Assembly (NCBI GenBank): GCA_910584155.1
Contig: CAJTYG010000001.1
Location: 224,466 to 288,465 of the forward strand
DNA from: an uncultured Christensenella sp.
Lineage (GTDB): Bacteria > Bacillota > Clostridia > Christensenellales > CAG-917
Direction of reading: 5' to 3'
Length of the DNA: 64,000 nucleotides
In this document: positions 15,456 through 25,418 of the stretch, piece by piece
Position numbering within the stretch: the first letter of the stretch is position 1
Layout: the number at the start of each line of letters is the position of its first letter
Notes under the pieces: model-generated
Database searches by the model: none
What the model saw: the letters and a program-made list of their open reading frames with translations, nothing else
What the model was told of the DNA's origin: nothing
Translations under genes and position numbers: made by a program

Positions 15456-18400
15456 ATGATTAAACAGTTGGATTTCAAAATTAAATTGATAATTGTATTT
15501 GTTACTATGTTTTTAATAGCAGTAGTAATGTTTGCTTTTTGTGTACAAGATAATTATGCGTTAATGGACAAATTTGTTGCTTTTGCCGATGATTTTGATG
15601 GCTATGAACCTATTTTAGATGCGGAGGATTTAAATAATATTCGCAATGATTTAACTGGGAAATACTATCTTGCAAATGATATTGATCTTGCAGATGTGAG
15701 TTGGACTCCTATTGGTACCGAAGAACGGCCATTTTTAGGCGAGTTGGAAGGAAACGGTCATATTATTTCTAATCTAAATAACATTTCGACATCAGATGCG
15801 ATAGGGCTATTTGCATACAATGCCGGTGTAATTAAAAATATAAATGTTTCAGAAGTTTTTGAGCTCAATATAGAATATAAAGGTAGTAGTAATGTAGTGC
15901 CATACACAATAATTGCCGGAGTTGTAGCTTATAATCATGGTCAACTTTTCAACTGTGGGTCTATTTATGAGATTACTGCACGGACAAAAGGAACACTGGG
16001 GCCAAGGCTTATTATAGGAGGCTTGGTCTCGGAGAATGAAGGAAGTATTAAATATTGCTATGCTAATGGAACAATTAGTATTCAAAGAGAGGGATATAAT
16101 CAAGAATATATTGTAGGAGGACTTGTAGGACGGAATAACGGAACAATTGAAAGTTCTATTTCAGAATATAACGTTTATACGACTGGTGATGATCGTATCG
16201 AGAATAATGTAGAATCATATTTGGGCGGCTTATGCGGTTATAATTTTTCTGATATAAATAGAAGCTATGCAAATGGCATAATAAAATGTAAAGATGGAAC
16301 ATCCGTTTATGGGGGTGGATTTAGTGCTATAAATGCTGGGACTATTTGCAATTCATTTGCAAATGGCGACACGGAAATAGGCGTTGGAAGCGGAAATCAA
16401 TGGGTTAAGTTAGCGGCGCAAGCTTATGGTTTTTCATCAAATGCGGGTGAGATTGTAAGTTGCTATTCAAGTGGTGCTGTTAATGCATTCGGAGACGGAG
16501 CAAGTATAAAATTTGGTGGTTTTTCTGATGCAGATGTGACTAACTGTTTTTACATAGATGAAAATGGAAATTATATTTTTAACGATATCGAAGTTAAAAA
16601 TGATGAGTTTTTGAATATATTGAAAAATAGTTGGGATGAAAGGGTTTGGGATTTTTATCATTTGAGCGGGCAGGGGGTGCCTGTTTTGCAAATTATTCCT
16701 ATAAGCGGTGTACAAAATACTAATTATATTTCTGCCAGAACTATAATATTTGACGTCGGAATGGCTTGGTTGAACAAGCAGATTTTTTACACAAATCAAG
16801 AAGTTTCTAAAGTTGGAAATTATGCATTAACCCTTTGCTTTAATGGCTATTATCAGCAAATAGATTTTGTTATTGATCCTATAATATTAGGTGCCGATGA
16901 AGGAGGAGAGTATAGCTCAGATATTCGTATAAGCATTAACGATGGAGATGTCTTTCTCAATGGCTTACCTTATCAAAATGAAGAAGAGATTACATCTATT
17001 GGTTATTATACGTTGACGGTGCGCGGCGTAAATGATTATGAAAAAAGTATACAATTTACTTTGACTCCTACAATTTCTAATCTTTCTGAAAACGGTGAGT
17101 ATACAGGCAGTGTTCAACCGATTATAAATAAAGGAGAAGTGTTTTTAGACGGAAATTCATTTATAAGTGAGACTATAATTTCTCAGGTCGGCAATCACAC
17201 AATAGAGATTGTGGGACTAAATGATTATTGTAAACGTATCAATTTTATTTTACATCCTGAGATTGATAGCATTACTGATGGAGCCGAATATATTGGAAGT
17301 ATTACACCGCAATTTAGTGATGGAACAATATATTTAAACAATGAAATATTCTATAGCGGTGATACTATAGCGCAAGTTGGAAATCATATTATATCTATAC
17401 ACGGTGTAAATGGATATAGTAAAGAATTGAATTTTACTCTTATGCCTAAAATTCAAGACATTGAAGATGGCGGTATATATCAAGGGCATATTGCTCCACA
17501 TATTGAAGGCGGAAATATAAAACTTGATGGAGCAAATTATGATGGGTGTTCTAAAATTGCAATTCCCGGCTTACATGTTATAGAGATATCAGGCAGAGGC
17601 GAATTTAAAATAAGTATTAGTTTTGAAGTACAACTTGTTTATTCAGGCATTGAAGATGAAGGCGAATACATTTTGTTCTGTTCGCCCGATTTTAGCGGCG
17701 GAACTATCTTATTAGATGGCGTTTCCTATACTCCTAATACAAAAGTAGAAGAAGTCGGCTACCATACTTTTGTGATTTTAGGTTCTAATGAATTTGTAAA
17801 AGAAATTCGTTTTGTGGTTAATCCTAAAATTGAAGGGCTTGAAGATGGAGGGGAATATGTTGGCAAGGTTGTTCCTGTGATCATAGGCGGAGTGCTTGAC
17901 TTGGATGGAGCATTTTACGATGGCAGTTCTATAATTAATATGCCTGGAAATCATAAGATAACAATTAAGGGAACCGGAGATTATTTCTTACAGATAAATT
18001 TTACGGTTACGCTAGTTGTTAATGGATTAAATGATGAACAGAAATTTGAATATGGTGATATTGTCAAGCCTACTTTCAGTGGAGGAAAGATTACTCTGAA
18101 TGGAGAGCCTTTTTCATGTGGTGCAGAAATAAAAAACGTGGGCAATTACACATTCATTGTTTCAGGAGTGAATGAATTTAAAAGAATCATCAGCTTTACG
18201 ATACTCCCCGTTATTGCAAATATTGTACACAATGGTAATTATGATGGAGAGGTGACCCCGAAAATATTAGGAGGGACGATTTCTCTTGATGGCAAACAGT
18301 ATGATGGAATATCAACGATTACCATGCCTGGCAATCATCAAATTGATATAATCGGTGAAGGAGATTACAATTGTCATATAGAGTTCCACATAAATTTAAT

Positions 18401-20006
18401 TTTTGATGGAATTGAAAATGGTAAAATATACTATGGGGCATTAAAGCCTAATATCAGCGGTGGAATTGTATTTTTAAATGGAGAAGAGTATATTATTGGC
18501 ACCATAATAAATAATGTTGGGAACTATACTTTAAAAATATTAGACGCTCAAAAAGTTGAACTAATTTGTAATTTTCAAATATATCCCATAATCTCAAATC
18601 TTGAAAATGATAAGGTGTATGAAGGAGCAATAATACCATCTATCGTAGGCGGCAATATTTTATTGGACGGAGAACGATATGATGGAATATCTGAAATTTC
18701 CACCCCCGGAGATCACCTGATAACTATTGCGGGAGAGGGGAATTTTAACATGCCCATCAATTTTTACATTAATTTAGTTTGGGATGAAATCACAGCAATA
18801 AATAATTTTGGCATTGAAATAATCCCATATATCAGCGGTGGTTTGGTTACCTTAAATGGCGAAGAATATTTGATAGGCTCGCCAATAAGTGCCGTTGGAA
18901 ATTATACCTTGACAGTTGCAGGGATAAACGGCTTTACACAAACACAAACATTTTCCATATTGCCGATTGTTGAGAACATTATGGAAGACGAAAATTATTC
19001 AGGCAGCATTACTCCATCAATTAAAGGCGGAAATATTTATCTTAACAATACGGTATATGATGGGAATTCCCCAATTACCATACCGGGAAGAAATATAATA
19101 ACGGTTTATGGCTGTGGCGGATTTGTGAAAACAATTAACTTTTATATTAATGTGCTAATCGCAGGGCTGTCCGACAATGAAGAATATTCGGGCAAAGTAG
19201 AATTTTCTATTAGTGGCGGGAAAATAGTTTTGGATGGCATAGTGTTTGAAAGCGACTGTATTACTATGCCTGGGAAGCATTGTTTAGAAATTTTTGGCAA
19301 TGAGGATTATTATATTGCAATAGCGTTTTCAGTTAAAGAGATTGTAGAAGGCTTTTCAGCGAATGAAGTTACAACACGAGAGATAGTGCCACTAATTAGT
19401 GGCGGTAACGTGAAACTTAATGGGGAACCATTTGCGAGCGGTACCGTTGTTGATAATATAGGAAAGTACACACTTACAGTAGACGGTGCAAATGGATATT
19501 CAAAAGATTATCAATTTGAAATAATACCAATTGTTTATAATGCCGAATTCAATGAAAACGATAACAATATTGAGTTTGTTTTAACGGCGGCAAATAAACA
19601 TTCAGTAATCATGTTTGACGGAGAAAAAAAGATCAAAGACTTTAATTGTAACACAATTGGCAATCACGAGCTTGTCATACGTAATGGGGATTATGTGGAG
19701 AAAAAGAACTTTACAATTAAGTCGAATTATCCTATTGTAAACGGACATTATGACAAAGCAGTGCAGATAAAGCATATCGAAAACGGAAAAATTGTTTTGG
19801 ATGGCAAAGAGGTGACGAAAGATATTGCTGTAGATACTCATGGCAGCCATAGACTTGTCATTATCGGTGTGAATGGGTATGAGGAAGTTTATGAGTTTAC
19901 ATACGACAATCCATATTATAAAATTGTACCTTGGTTTGGAGCTATAGTCGGTTTGCTGATTGTCGGTATGATAGTGTTGTTCATCTTGAGGAGGAAGAAA
20001 ATATGA
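15456..20006 (+). CDS. Giant membrane-tethered surface protein: GLUG head and 17 Ig-like repeats
   Basis: The 1516-residue protein has an N-terminal signal or anchor helix (about residues 9-30). A GLUG-type beta-helical region follows to about 410 (ISNLNNISTSDAIGLFAYNAG, IVGGLVGRNNGTIESS). Then come about 17 tandem repeats of roughly 63 residues. Two kinds alternate for much of the array: type A with SGG-x-V-x-LNGE-x-Y and VGNYTLTV-x-GxNG, type B with GGNIxLDGxxYDGxS and PGxHxIxIxGxG. A single membrane helix (WFGAIVGLLIVGMIVLFIL) and a short RRKKI tail end it. There is no LPXTG motif. It would stand as a long stalk with the GLUG head outermost. The next gene overlaps it by ATGA. Confidence 0.72.
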   Translation: MIKQLDFKIKLIIVFVTMFLIAVVMFAFCVQDNYALMDKFVAFADDFDGYEPILDAEDLNNIRNDLTGKYYLANDIDLADVSWTPIGTEERPFLGELEGNGHIISNLNNISTSDAIGLFAYNAGVIKNINVSEVFELNIEYKGSSNVVPYTIIAGVVAYNHGQLFNCGSIYEITARTKGTLGPRLIIGGLVSENEGSIKYCYANGTISIQREGYNQEYIVGGLVGRNNGTIESSISEYNVYTTGDDRIENNVESYLGGLCGYNFSDINRSYANGIIKCKDGTSVYGGGFSAINAGTICNSFANGDTEIGVGSGNQWVKLAAQAYGFSSNAGEIVSCYSSGAVNAFGDGASIKFGGFSDADVTNCFYIDENGNYIFNDIEVKNDEFLNILKNSWDERVWDFYHLSGQGVPVLQIIPISGVQNTNYISARTIIFDVGMAWLNKQIFYTNQEVSKVGNYALTLCFNGYYQQIDFVIDPIILGADEGGEYSSDIRISINDGDVFLNGLPYQNEEEITSIGYYTLTVRGVNDYEKSIQFTLTPTISNLSENGEYTGSVQPIINKGEVFLDGNSFISETIISQVGNHTIEIVGLNDYCKRINFILHPEIDSITDGAEYIGSITPQFSDGTIYLNNEIFYSGDTIAQVGNHIISIHGVNGYSKELNFTLMPKIQDIEDGGIYQGHIAPHIEGGNIKLDGANYDGCSKIAIPGLHVIEISGRGEFKISISFEVQLVYSGIEDEGEYILFCSPDFSGGTILLDGVSYTPNTKVEEVGYHTFVILGSNEFVKEIRFVVNPKIEGLEDGGEYVGKVVPVIIGGVLDLDGAFYDGSSIINMPGNHKITIKGTGDYFLQINFTVTLVVNGLNDEQKFEYGDIVKPTFSGGKITLNGEPFSCGAEIKNVGNYTFIVSGVNEFKRIISFTILPVIANIVHNGNYDGEVTPKILGGTISLDGKQYDGISTITMPGNHQIDIIGEGDYNCHIEFHINLIFDGIENGKIYYGALKPNISGGIVFLNGEEYIIGTIINNVGNYTLKILDAQKVELICNFQIYPIISNLENDKVYEGAIIPSIVGGNILLDGERYDGISEISTPGDHLITIAGEGNFNMPINFYINLVWDEITAINNFGIEIIPYISGGLVTLNGEEYLIGSPISAVGNYTLTVAGINGFTQTQTFSILPIVENIMEDENYSGSITPSIKGGNIYLNNTVYDGNSPITIPGRNIITVYGCGGFVKTINFYINVLIAGLSDNEEYSGKVEFSISGGKIVLDGIVFESDCITMPGKHCLEIFGNEDYYIAIAFSVKEIVEGFSANEVTTREIVPLISGGNVKLNGEPFASGTVVDNIGKYTLTVDGANGYSKDYQFEIIPIVYNAEFNENDNNIEFVLTAANKHSVIMFDGEKKIKDFNCNTIGNHELVIRNGDYVEKKNFTIKSNYPIVNGHYDKAVQIKHIENGKIVLDGKEVTKDIAVDTHGSHRLVIIGVNGYEEVYEFTYDNPYYKIVPWFGAIVGLLIVGMIVLFILRRKKI

Positions 20007-21304
20007 ACCTACTCATTGAACAGTCCATAGGATTTTTGATTGCAGCGTTGGTGTCTACAATCATTTTGTGCTTGATATATTTTGTGCTTGAGTTACCTCT
20101 TTATAAAAGAGGTGGCATTTGTTTTGCTAATTACAATGAGTTAAAAGTTAATTATTCATTTAAACCAAATTTAGGTGTTACAGTGGTGTCATTATGCTTG
20201 ATTTTATACAATCTGATATTGGCATGTATGTCTGCCGTGAATAATATAACAAGAATCAATTTAGTTGTCTATGTGTTTATGATTGTTCTTTTGAGTTTTA
20301 TACTTTTGGGCAATCTATCACGACAAAAATATGATAGAGATTTATCGAAGTTTAATATCCGACATGATGAAATAATAAAATTAATAAGTTTGTTGGATAT
20401 ACATAAGAATGAATTGAAGCAATTGGATGATGAAGTTGCCAAGTTAAAAGAAAGAATAGCTGGTAAAGTAGATCAGATTGCCACAATTGTAAAACTCGAT
20501 GATGATTATATGGCGGGGAGATTGACTAATGCTAAAAATTTGGTGGAAAATCATTATAAAGCTATTGAAAGTTATGAGGACGGAGTCATCAATGATTTTA
20601 ATAACAATTTAAAAAAATATATAAAAAACAAAATAGAACCTAATTTTGAGTCAGGAACAATAGCCACAAACGCTTCAGTTATCGAATATGAAATGTCGAT
20701 TATTGAAGAAGAACTTTGCAAATATATGCGTACGGAAACTTGCAAACAGTTGGAAATTACTCCTAAGTTGTATGGCAGACTTTTTGACGGTTCAGAATTA
20801 TTCGATAATATTGCCACGGCGACTGAGAACAAATATGTGGTACTAAGTACTTATGCAAAATCTCATAGAATAAATTGCCCAATTTTGAGCGAAAAGACGG
20901 CGTCACAGATAAATCAGCTATATGAGGAAATAGCTAAGGATTTGTCAACAAAAATGAATGTATCGCTGCAGCTGCTATTATTATATGGCAGGAGTAGTGT
21001 ATCACAAATGAATTTATTAGAATTCAGTGCGATGATTGATTATTATACTGAGTTGAAAGCGACTTTTGATGAGACAGCACTTGAGGTGTTTACGAAACTG
21101 ATGGCATATTTGATTCTATCTGTGGAAAAAGATACAGGTATTAAAAATAGAGTTTATAAACTTATAAGTTGCATAGATAAGAATGCATCAAAAGAAAAAT
21201 TAAGGACAGAGTTGATGTCACAAGCGACAAAGCAAAATTTGTTGCGCGTGGTAGGAAGAGTGGAGAAACAGCGTTGCTGTATAGATTCGATTATGGCTTT
21301 ATAA
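20003..21304 (+). CDS. Membrane protein with three helices and long cytoplasmic coiled-coil domain
   Basis: The ATG at 20003 follows GAGGAGGAAG and overlaps the stop of the surface protein. Three membrane segments lie at about residues 9-32, 57-80 and 86-108. The remaining 320 residues are predicted to be cytoplasmic and largely helical, with a coiled coil near 125-165 (KNELKQLDDEVAKLKERIAG). No catalytic motif is seen. Situated between a surface stalk and cytoplasmic signalling proteins, it is a good candidate for a transmembrane signal relay or a membrane scaffold. That role is inferred from order and topology only. Confidence 0.6.
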   Translation: MNLLIEQSIGFLIAALVSTIILCLIYFVLELPLYKRGGICFANYNELKVNYSFKPNLGVTVVSLCLILYNLILACMSAVNNITRINLVVYVFMIVLLSFILLGNLSRQKYDRDLSKFNIRHDEIIKLISLLDIHKNELKQLDDEVAKLKERIAGKVDQIATIVKLDDDYMAGRLTNAKNLVENHYKAIESYEDGVINDFNNNLKKYIKNKIEPNFESGTIATNASVIEYEMSIIEEELCKYMRTETCKQLEITPKLYGRLFDGSELFDNIATATENKYVVLSTYAKSHRINCPILSEKTASQINQLYEEIAKDLSTKMNVSLQLLLLYGRSSVSQMNLLEFSAMIDYYTELKATFDETALEVFTKLMAYLILSVEKDTGIKNRVYKLISCIDKNASKEKLRTELMSQATKQNLLRVVGRVEKQRCCIDSIMAL

Positions 21305-21313
21305 GGAGAAAAT

Positions 21314-22468
21314 ATGTTTGATTTGGATGATTTTGTAAATAAGTATGTAATTTATGCGGATACAAGTTCGCTTATGTGTGAAAAGGCAAGCGATTTTTTT
21401 GAAATCAAATTGTTGTCAGCACTTCAGCGCAACAAAAAAAAGCTTCGCATTCTTTCGAATGTTGAAGGTGAACTTAATGGACTTGCCCGTGATCGAGAGA
21501 AAAGTGTAGCCGCAAACAAGGCTTTAACAACATTGATGTATTATCGTCAATTCAAAATTCTCGAATACGTGAATTATCAAGAAAAGTGTATTGCAGATCA
21601 GGCTTTTTTACATGTATTTTTAAATGAACGCACAAAGTATGATATTTGTCTTTTAACTGAAGATAAACGTTTGGCAAAGGACATTATATTGAACATAAGA
21701 AATATAGATTCGACAGCGACCGAATATGAACTTGCCGCCGTACAGCTTCGCACAGGAGAGCCGGTTTTCTGGGATATAGACCGGTTGGACGCGGAGCTTG
21801 AATTATCGGATATAGAAAACTATTCAATTAAGAATGAAAATGAAAACTATAAAATGCCGATTTCTTTTACGCTGGATAACAGTGCTACAATGGTGGGAGA
21901 AAGATTGGACAGTTTTAAAAAAGCAATGTTTGAGTTTGTTGATCGGCTGAAATACAACGATATGGATAAATGCGTGGAATATTCTATATCCATATTTGAC
22001 GGATTTAAGCCTCGATTAATTAAAGATTTCACTTCGGATAATTTTAACAGAGCGGCAATCATTTCTGGGCAAATTCCGTTTTTGGGAAAATCACTCGATA
22101 ATAGTTTGAATGCTCTTGAAAGAAGATTGGCGCAACTTGATGCTTTAGGACGGCAATATTATAAACCTTGGATTGTTGTACTTTCTGACGGCTTGAGCTT
22201 TGACAATGTCGAGCCACAAATGGAAAGGATTAGACAACTTGATGATGGAAATATCGTATATCTCCCATTTATGTTGTCAGGTGTGGAATCTTCAAAAGAG
22301 CTTAACGCTATGGTTACATACAAGAATAAACGACCATTAGTTTTAATAGAAAATAAATTCAAAGAGATGTTTGATTGGCTATATTTAATGCTTGCAAAGC
22401 GTATAACAACTCCTCTAAGCGAAGGCTTTAAGCTTGACAGAAATCTCTTGAAAGGATGGGCAAAATGA
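21314..22468 (+). CDS. PIN-like nuclease domain fused to a VWA domain
   Basis: The first 160 residues resemble a PIN nuclease domain: VIYADTSSLM with Asp16, an Asp/Glu-containing helix (SNVEGELNGLARDREKS) and ICLLTEDKRLAKDIIL with TED near 117. PIN domains cut RNA with a cluster of acidic residues and Mg2+. From about 183 to the end is a von Willebrand A fold with intact MIDAS start LDNSATM (Asp187) and, near 290, WIVVLSDG. The combination suggests a nuclease regulated by metal-dependent protein binding. The gene has ATAAGGAG upstream and overlaps the phosphatase gene by ATGA. The PIN assignment is by motif, without a structure, so it is moderate. Confidence 0.62.
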   Translation: MFDLDDFVNKYVIYADTSSLMCEKASDFFEIKLLSALQRNKKKLRILSNVEGELNGLARDREKSVAANKALTTLMYYRQFKILEYVNYQEKCIADQAFLHVFLNERTKYDICLLTEDKRLAKDIILNIRNIDSTATEYELAAVQLRTGEPVFWDIDRLDAELELSDIENYSIKNENENYKMPISFTLDNSATMVGERLDSFKKAMFEFVDRLKYNDMDKCVEYSISIFDGFKPRLIKDFTSDNFNRAAIISGQIPFLGKSLDNSLNALERRLAQLDALGRQYYKPWIVVLSDGLSFDNVEPQMERIRQLDDGNIVYLPFMLSGVESSKELNAMVTYKNKRPLVLIENKFKEMFDWLYLMLAKRITTPLSEGFKLDRNLLKGWAK

Positions 22469-23424
22469 TTGTCAAACATCTTAAACAAGCTGCGGTTGCA
22501 GTGCAGGGAATTGATCATATAAATAGACAAATCGAGTGCCAGGACTGTGTTTCATCGATTAGCTCGGGTGGTGTTAATGTTATCGCCCTTGCAGATGGAG
22601 CAGGCTCTAGAACAAATTCAAAAGAGGGAGCAGAACTAATATCAGAATGCATTTGTAAGGATATCGCTAATAATTTCAACTGCTATTATGAACTGTGCGA
22701 GAAGACTGGTAAAACGGAAGCTCAACACAAAGCCGATATTGATAACCTTAAGGAGCAGTTGTTAAAAATAATTATCGCACAGATAGCAAGTAATGTAGTG
22801 CCTCCCGAGTCTATTGATGATTATGCAGCTACATTACTGTTTTTTGCATGCAGAAAGGATAAGTATATATGTGGACATATCGGAGACGGAGTAATAGGAA
22901 TTTTAAACGAGCATTTTGCTGGGGTGGACGTGCGCTCTGCTCCCGAAAACGGAGGCGCACCTAACATTACATTCTTTGCTACTGACGCAAATGCCAAGGA
23001 TCATTTCCGTATTGAATGGGGGGATATGAAAGGCATTGAAGGTGTTATACTTATGTCCGATGGACCGGAAGAAGTTCTATATGAAAGAGATACTGGTTTA
23101 TCAGACAATACATCAAAAATAATCACAAACTTCAGAGCTATTGCCCCAAAAGACTATGAGAGTATATTAAAAAAGTTTTTGTCTGCAAATATAGCGCAGT
23201 TTAGCTATGATGATTTAAGCGTAAATATCCTTTATTTTGAAACTGTAGATTTGGATAGCTGTTCAGAGGAATATTGGTTAGACTGTCTTAAAAATATTGA
23301 GAACAAAAATCAGATTGTGAGATGCTCGCAGTTTGCTGTAAGCCTTGAGGATTACAATAAATACGGAGAAAAAGATTTTAATTCCTCTATAGAAGCTCTA
23401 AATTATTTGCGAGGCATGAAGTGA
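22465..23424 (+). CDS. PP2C-family serine/threonine phosphatase
   Basis: The 319-residue protein shows the metal-binding motifs of PP2C phosphatases: VIALADGAGSRTNSKEGA near residue 40, YICGHIGDGVIGIL near 133 and VILMSDGPEEVLY near 195. PP2C enzymes remove phosphate from Ser/Thr using two metal ions. The start at 22465 was chosen because AAAGGA lies eight bases before it and it overlaps the upstream stop (ATGA); the ATG at 22456 would hide that site. Its neighbours are a kinase and VWA proteins. This is the TerY-P triad known from tellurite-resistance-linked and conflict-related loci, so the phosphatase probably reverses the kinase. Confidence 0.82.
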   Translation: MIVKHLKQAAVAVQGIDHINRQIECQDCVSSISSGGVNVIALADGAGSRTNSKEGAELISECICKDIANNFNCYYELCEKTGKTEAQHKADIDNLKEQLLKIIIAQIASNVVPPESIDDYAATLLFFACRKDKYICGHIGDGVIGILNEHFAGVDVRSAPENGGAPNITFFATDANAKDHFRIEWGDMKGIEGVILMSDGPEEVLYERDTGLSDNTSKIITNFRAIAPKDYESILKKFLSANIAQFSYDDLSVNILYFETVDLDSCSEEYWLDCLKNIENKNQIVRCSQFAVSLEDYNKYGEKDFNSSIEALNYLRGMK

Positions 23425-23425
23425 T

Positions 23426-24739
23426 ATGAAAAACTATATTTTTGAAATATCATCTTTGCAAAAAGAAGAGAGTATTGGTTTTATTGAGACAATTTTAAAT
23501 GAAGCTGATACAGGTTTGTTTTATTTCTCAGATTGCATAAAAGAAGAGATTGGGTTCTTAAGAGAAATAGGTGAGAGCTCGGCGGCAGCAAGAGTACAGA
23601 ACATAATAGCTTATCTTGCAGGTAAAAATAAATTAAAATATTTTGATGCAGAAAGCTTTTTGAATTTAAATGTTTTTAGCGGGATTTTGGAGTTACCGTC
23701 CAAATTCATTTTAATCACAGAGAAGGAGTCCATTTTTAGGACATTAAATGAATTAAGCGAAAAGGGACTATCTATCTGTAGCATTGATGGAGGCAGACTT
23801 AAAGAGTGGAGAAAACAAAAGAGCGGGGCAGCTTTTTACGTGGAGAATGACAAATATATCAATAATGTTGATACAGATAACATAAATATTGATTATGTTT
23901 ATTCACCAGTGTATGGCTATCTTAAACTTGATAAAAGTTTTGTGATTGCAGGTGGTGAAGGTACATGCTATCGCACATATAACGGTTTGCTTGTCAAAAT
24001 ATATAAATCCAAGCATATCACATACACAAATTATAAAAAACTTCAGACAATGCTCAAATATGATATAGGCAATCCTTATATTATTTGGCCAAGGGATATT
24101 GTCTATTACGAAGGTAATTTTGTAGGATATGCTATGGATGAATTGAAATGTATAGTCTCTATTGATGAGCTTAGAGATTATGGTTTTAAAGGATTTAGTC
24201 CATTAGATAAGCTGAAACTATGTCGTGATTTTTTGAAGCTAATTGAATACCTTCACAAAAAGAAGATACTTGTAGGAGATATGAAATTTGACAACATAGT
24301 TGTCGATAACAATAAAAAAGTATATCTTATAGATACTGGCAGCTTTCAGATTGAGGATTATGCATGTCTTGTCTACAACCGTGAATTTTCTGACAAAGAG
24401 TATCATGCAGATGACTTGAAAAAGAATCTTCGAGTTGTAGAGGATGAGTATTTCCCAATCAATAAAATCATTTTTGAGATTTTAATGAATAAAAACCCAT
24501 ATTACAGCGACGGAGATATAGAAATCGATGCGAATAAGAACAATCATTTTCATTTTGCATTAAGGCCAATGGTTGGATTTGAAAAAGGACTACCGTATCA
24601 TCTTTTGATGTGGTATAATCTTAGTCAAAGGATGAGAGATTATTTCTATTACTATTTCACTGATAGAAAAATCACGTTGATAAGCGATTGGATAATTGAA
24701 ATTGACAGATTTATAAACGAAAAACAGAAAGGAGCATAA
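23426..24739 (+). CDS. Protein kinase with N-terminal PIN-like domain, TerY-P type
   Basis: Residues about 170-430 form a protein kinase of the kind seen in TerY-P triads. It has glycine loop GGEGTCYRTYNGLLVKIYK with Lys near 191, catalytic VGDMKFDNIVV with Asp near 285 and Asn near 290, and the DFG-equivalent LIDTGSFQIEDY near 303. The first 140 residues look like a divergent PIN domain: NYIFEISSLQ aligns with VIYADTSSLM of the PIN-VWA protein but with Glu for Asp, and FILITEKESIF aligns with ICLLTEDKRLA. The nuclease site may therefore be inactive. It starts one base after the phosphatase stop. Kinase call is firm; the N-terminal reading is inference. Confidence 0.75.
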   Translation: MKNYIFEISSLQKEESIGFIETILNEADTGLFYFSDCIKEEIGFLREIGESSAAARVQNIIAYLAGKNKLKYFDAESFLNLNVFSGILELPSKFILITEKESIFRTLNELSEKGLSICSIDGGRLKEWRKQKSGAAFYVENDKYINNVDTDNINIDYVYSPVYGYLKLDKSFVIAGGEGTCYRTYNGLLVKIYKSKHITYTNYKKLQTMLKYDIGNPYIIWPRDIVYYEGNFVGYAMDELKCIVSIDELRDYGFKGFSPLDKLKLCRDFLKLIEYLHKKKILVGDMKFDNIVVDNNKKVYLIDTGSFQIEDYACLVYNREFSDKEYHADDLKKNLRVVEDEYFPINKIIFEILMNKNPYYSDGDIEIDANKNNHFHFALRPMVGFEKGLPYHLLMWYNLSQRMRDYFYYYFTDRKITLISDWIIEIDRFINEKQKGA

Positions 24740-24741
24740 AA

Positions 24742-25410
24742 ATGAGTGAGGATTTATTCAACAGCTTGGATTTTGGAAGCTATGAATTTGCAAATGTAAA
24801 GGTGTCAAGAAAGATACCTATTTGTCTTGTCTTGGATTGCAGTGGTTCTATGCAGGGCGAAAAAATAAATGAGCTTAATGTTAATATTCATAGGTTTTTG
24901 GATTACGTGAGGGCAAATGGGAAGGCGCATAGGATTTGTGATCTGTGCATTATTACATTTGGTGGCGACGGTGTTAATGTCGCAAGTGGCTATGATAGCA
25001 TTGACAATATTAAATTTGTTGATTTGACAGCGTCGGGATGTACTCCGCTTGGTGCCGCAGTTGAAAAAGCACAAGAGTTGCTGGATTTACGGCGTAGCTA
25101 TTATAGAAATAATGGAATAGAACATTATAAGCCTATTATGCTTTTAATGTCAGATGGCGTGCCAACAGATGAGTATCAATCTGTCGCAGAGCGATTTTCG
25201 AAGAAAGTAGCAGAAAGAGAGTTGAAAATTTTCCCCGTAGGAATAGGTACGGACTTCAGATTGGATATTCTCAAACTTTTTTCACCAATAGTTACACCTA
25301 AACAAATTAAAGACACATCTGATTTTGCTAAGTTGTTTGAGCTACTCAGCTCCAGTTCAAGCAACCCAGATGATGATGGGCTTGAAAAGTGGTTTAATGA
25401 TGAATTTTGA
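24742..25410 (+). CDS. VWA domain protein, TerY-like
   Basis: The 222-residue product is essentially one von Willebrand A domain. It has MIDAS residues in LVLDCSGSMQGEKINELN (Asp near 32), the Thr motif in LTASGCTPLGAAVEKA, and LLMSDGVPTDE near 135. This matches TerY, which binds partners through a metal ion and acts with the PP2C and kinase genes. It begins two bases after the kinase stop with AAAGGAG in place. It is followed by an acidic Ser-rich tail (SSSSSNPDDDGLEKWF). With the PIN-VWA protein, the locus holds two different VWA domains. Confidence 0.82.
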   Translation: MSEDLFNSLDFGSYEFANVKVSRKIPICLVLDCSGSMQGEKINELNVNIHRFLDYVRANGKAHRICDLCIITFGGDGVNVASGYDSIDNIKFVDLTASGCTPLGAAVEKAQELLDLRRSYYRNNGIEHYKPIMLLMSDGVPTDEYQSVAERFSKKVAERELKIFPVGIGTDFRLDILKLFSPIVTPKQIKDTSDFAKLFELLSSSSSNPDDDGLEKWFNDEF

Positions 25411-25418
25411 GGGACGCT

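Noticed and set aside
15456..20006. Sortase-anchored adhesin
   Set aside because: No LPXTG-like motif precedes the C-terminal helix; the protein ends in a plain membrane segment and RRKKI, so it is membrane-anchored.
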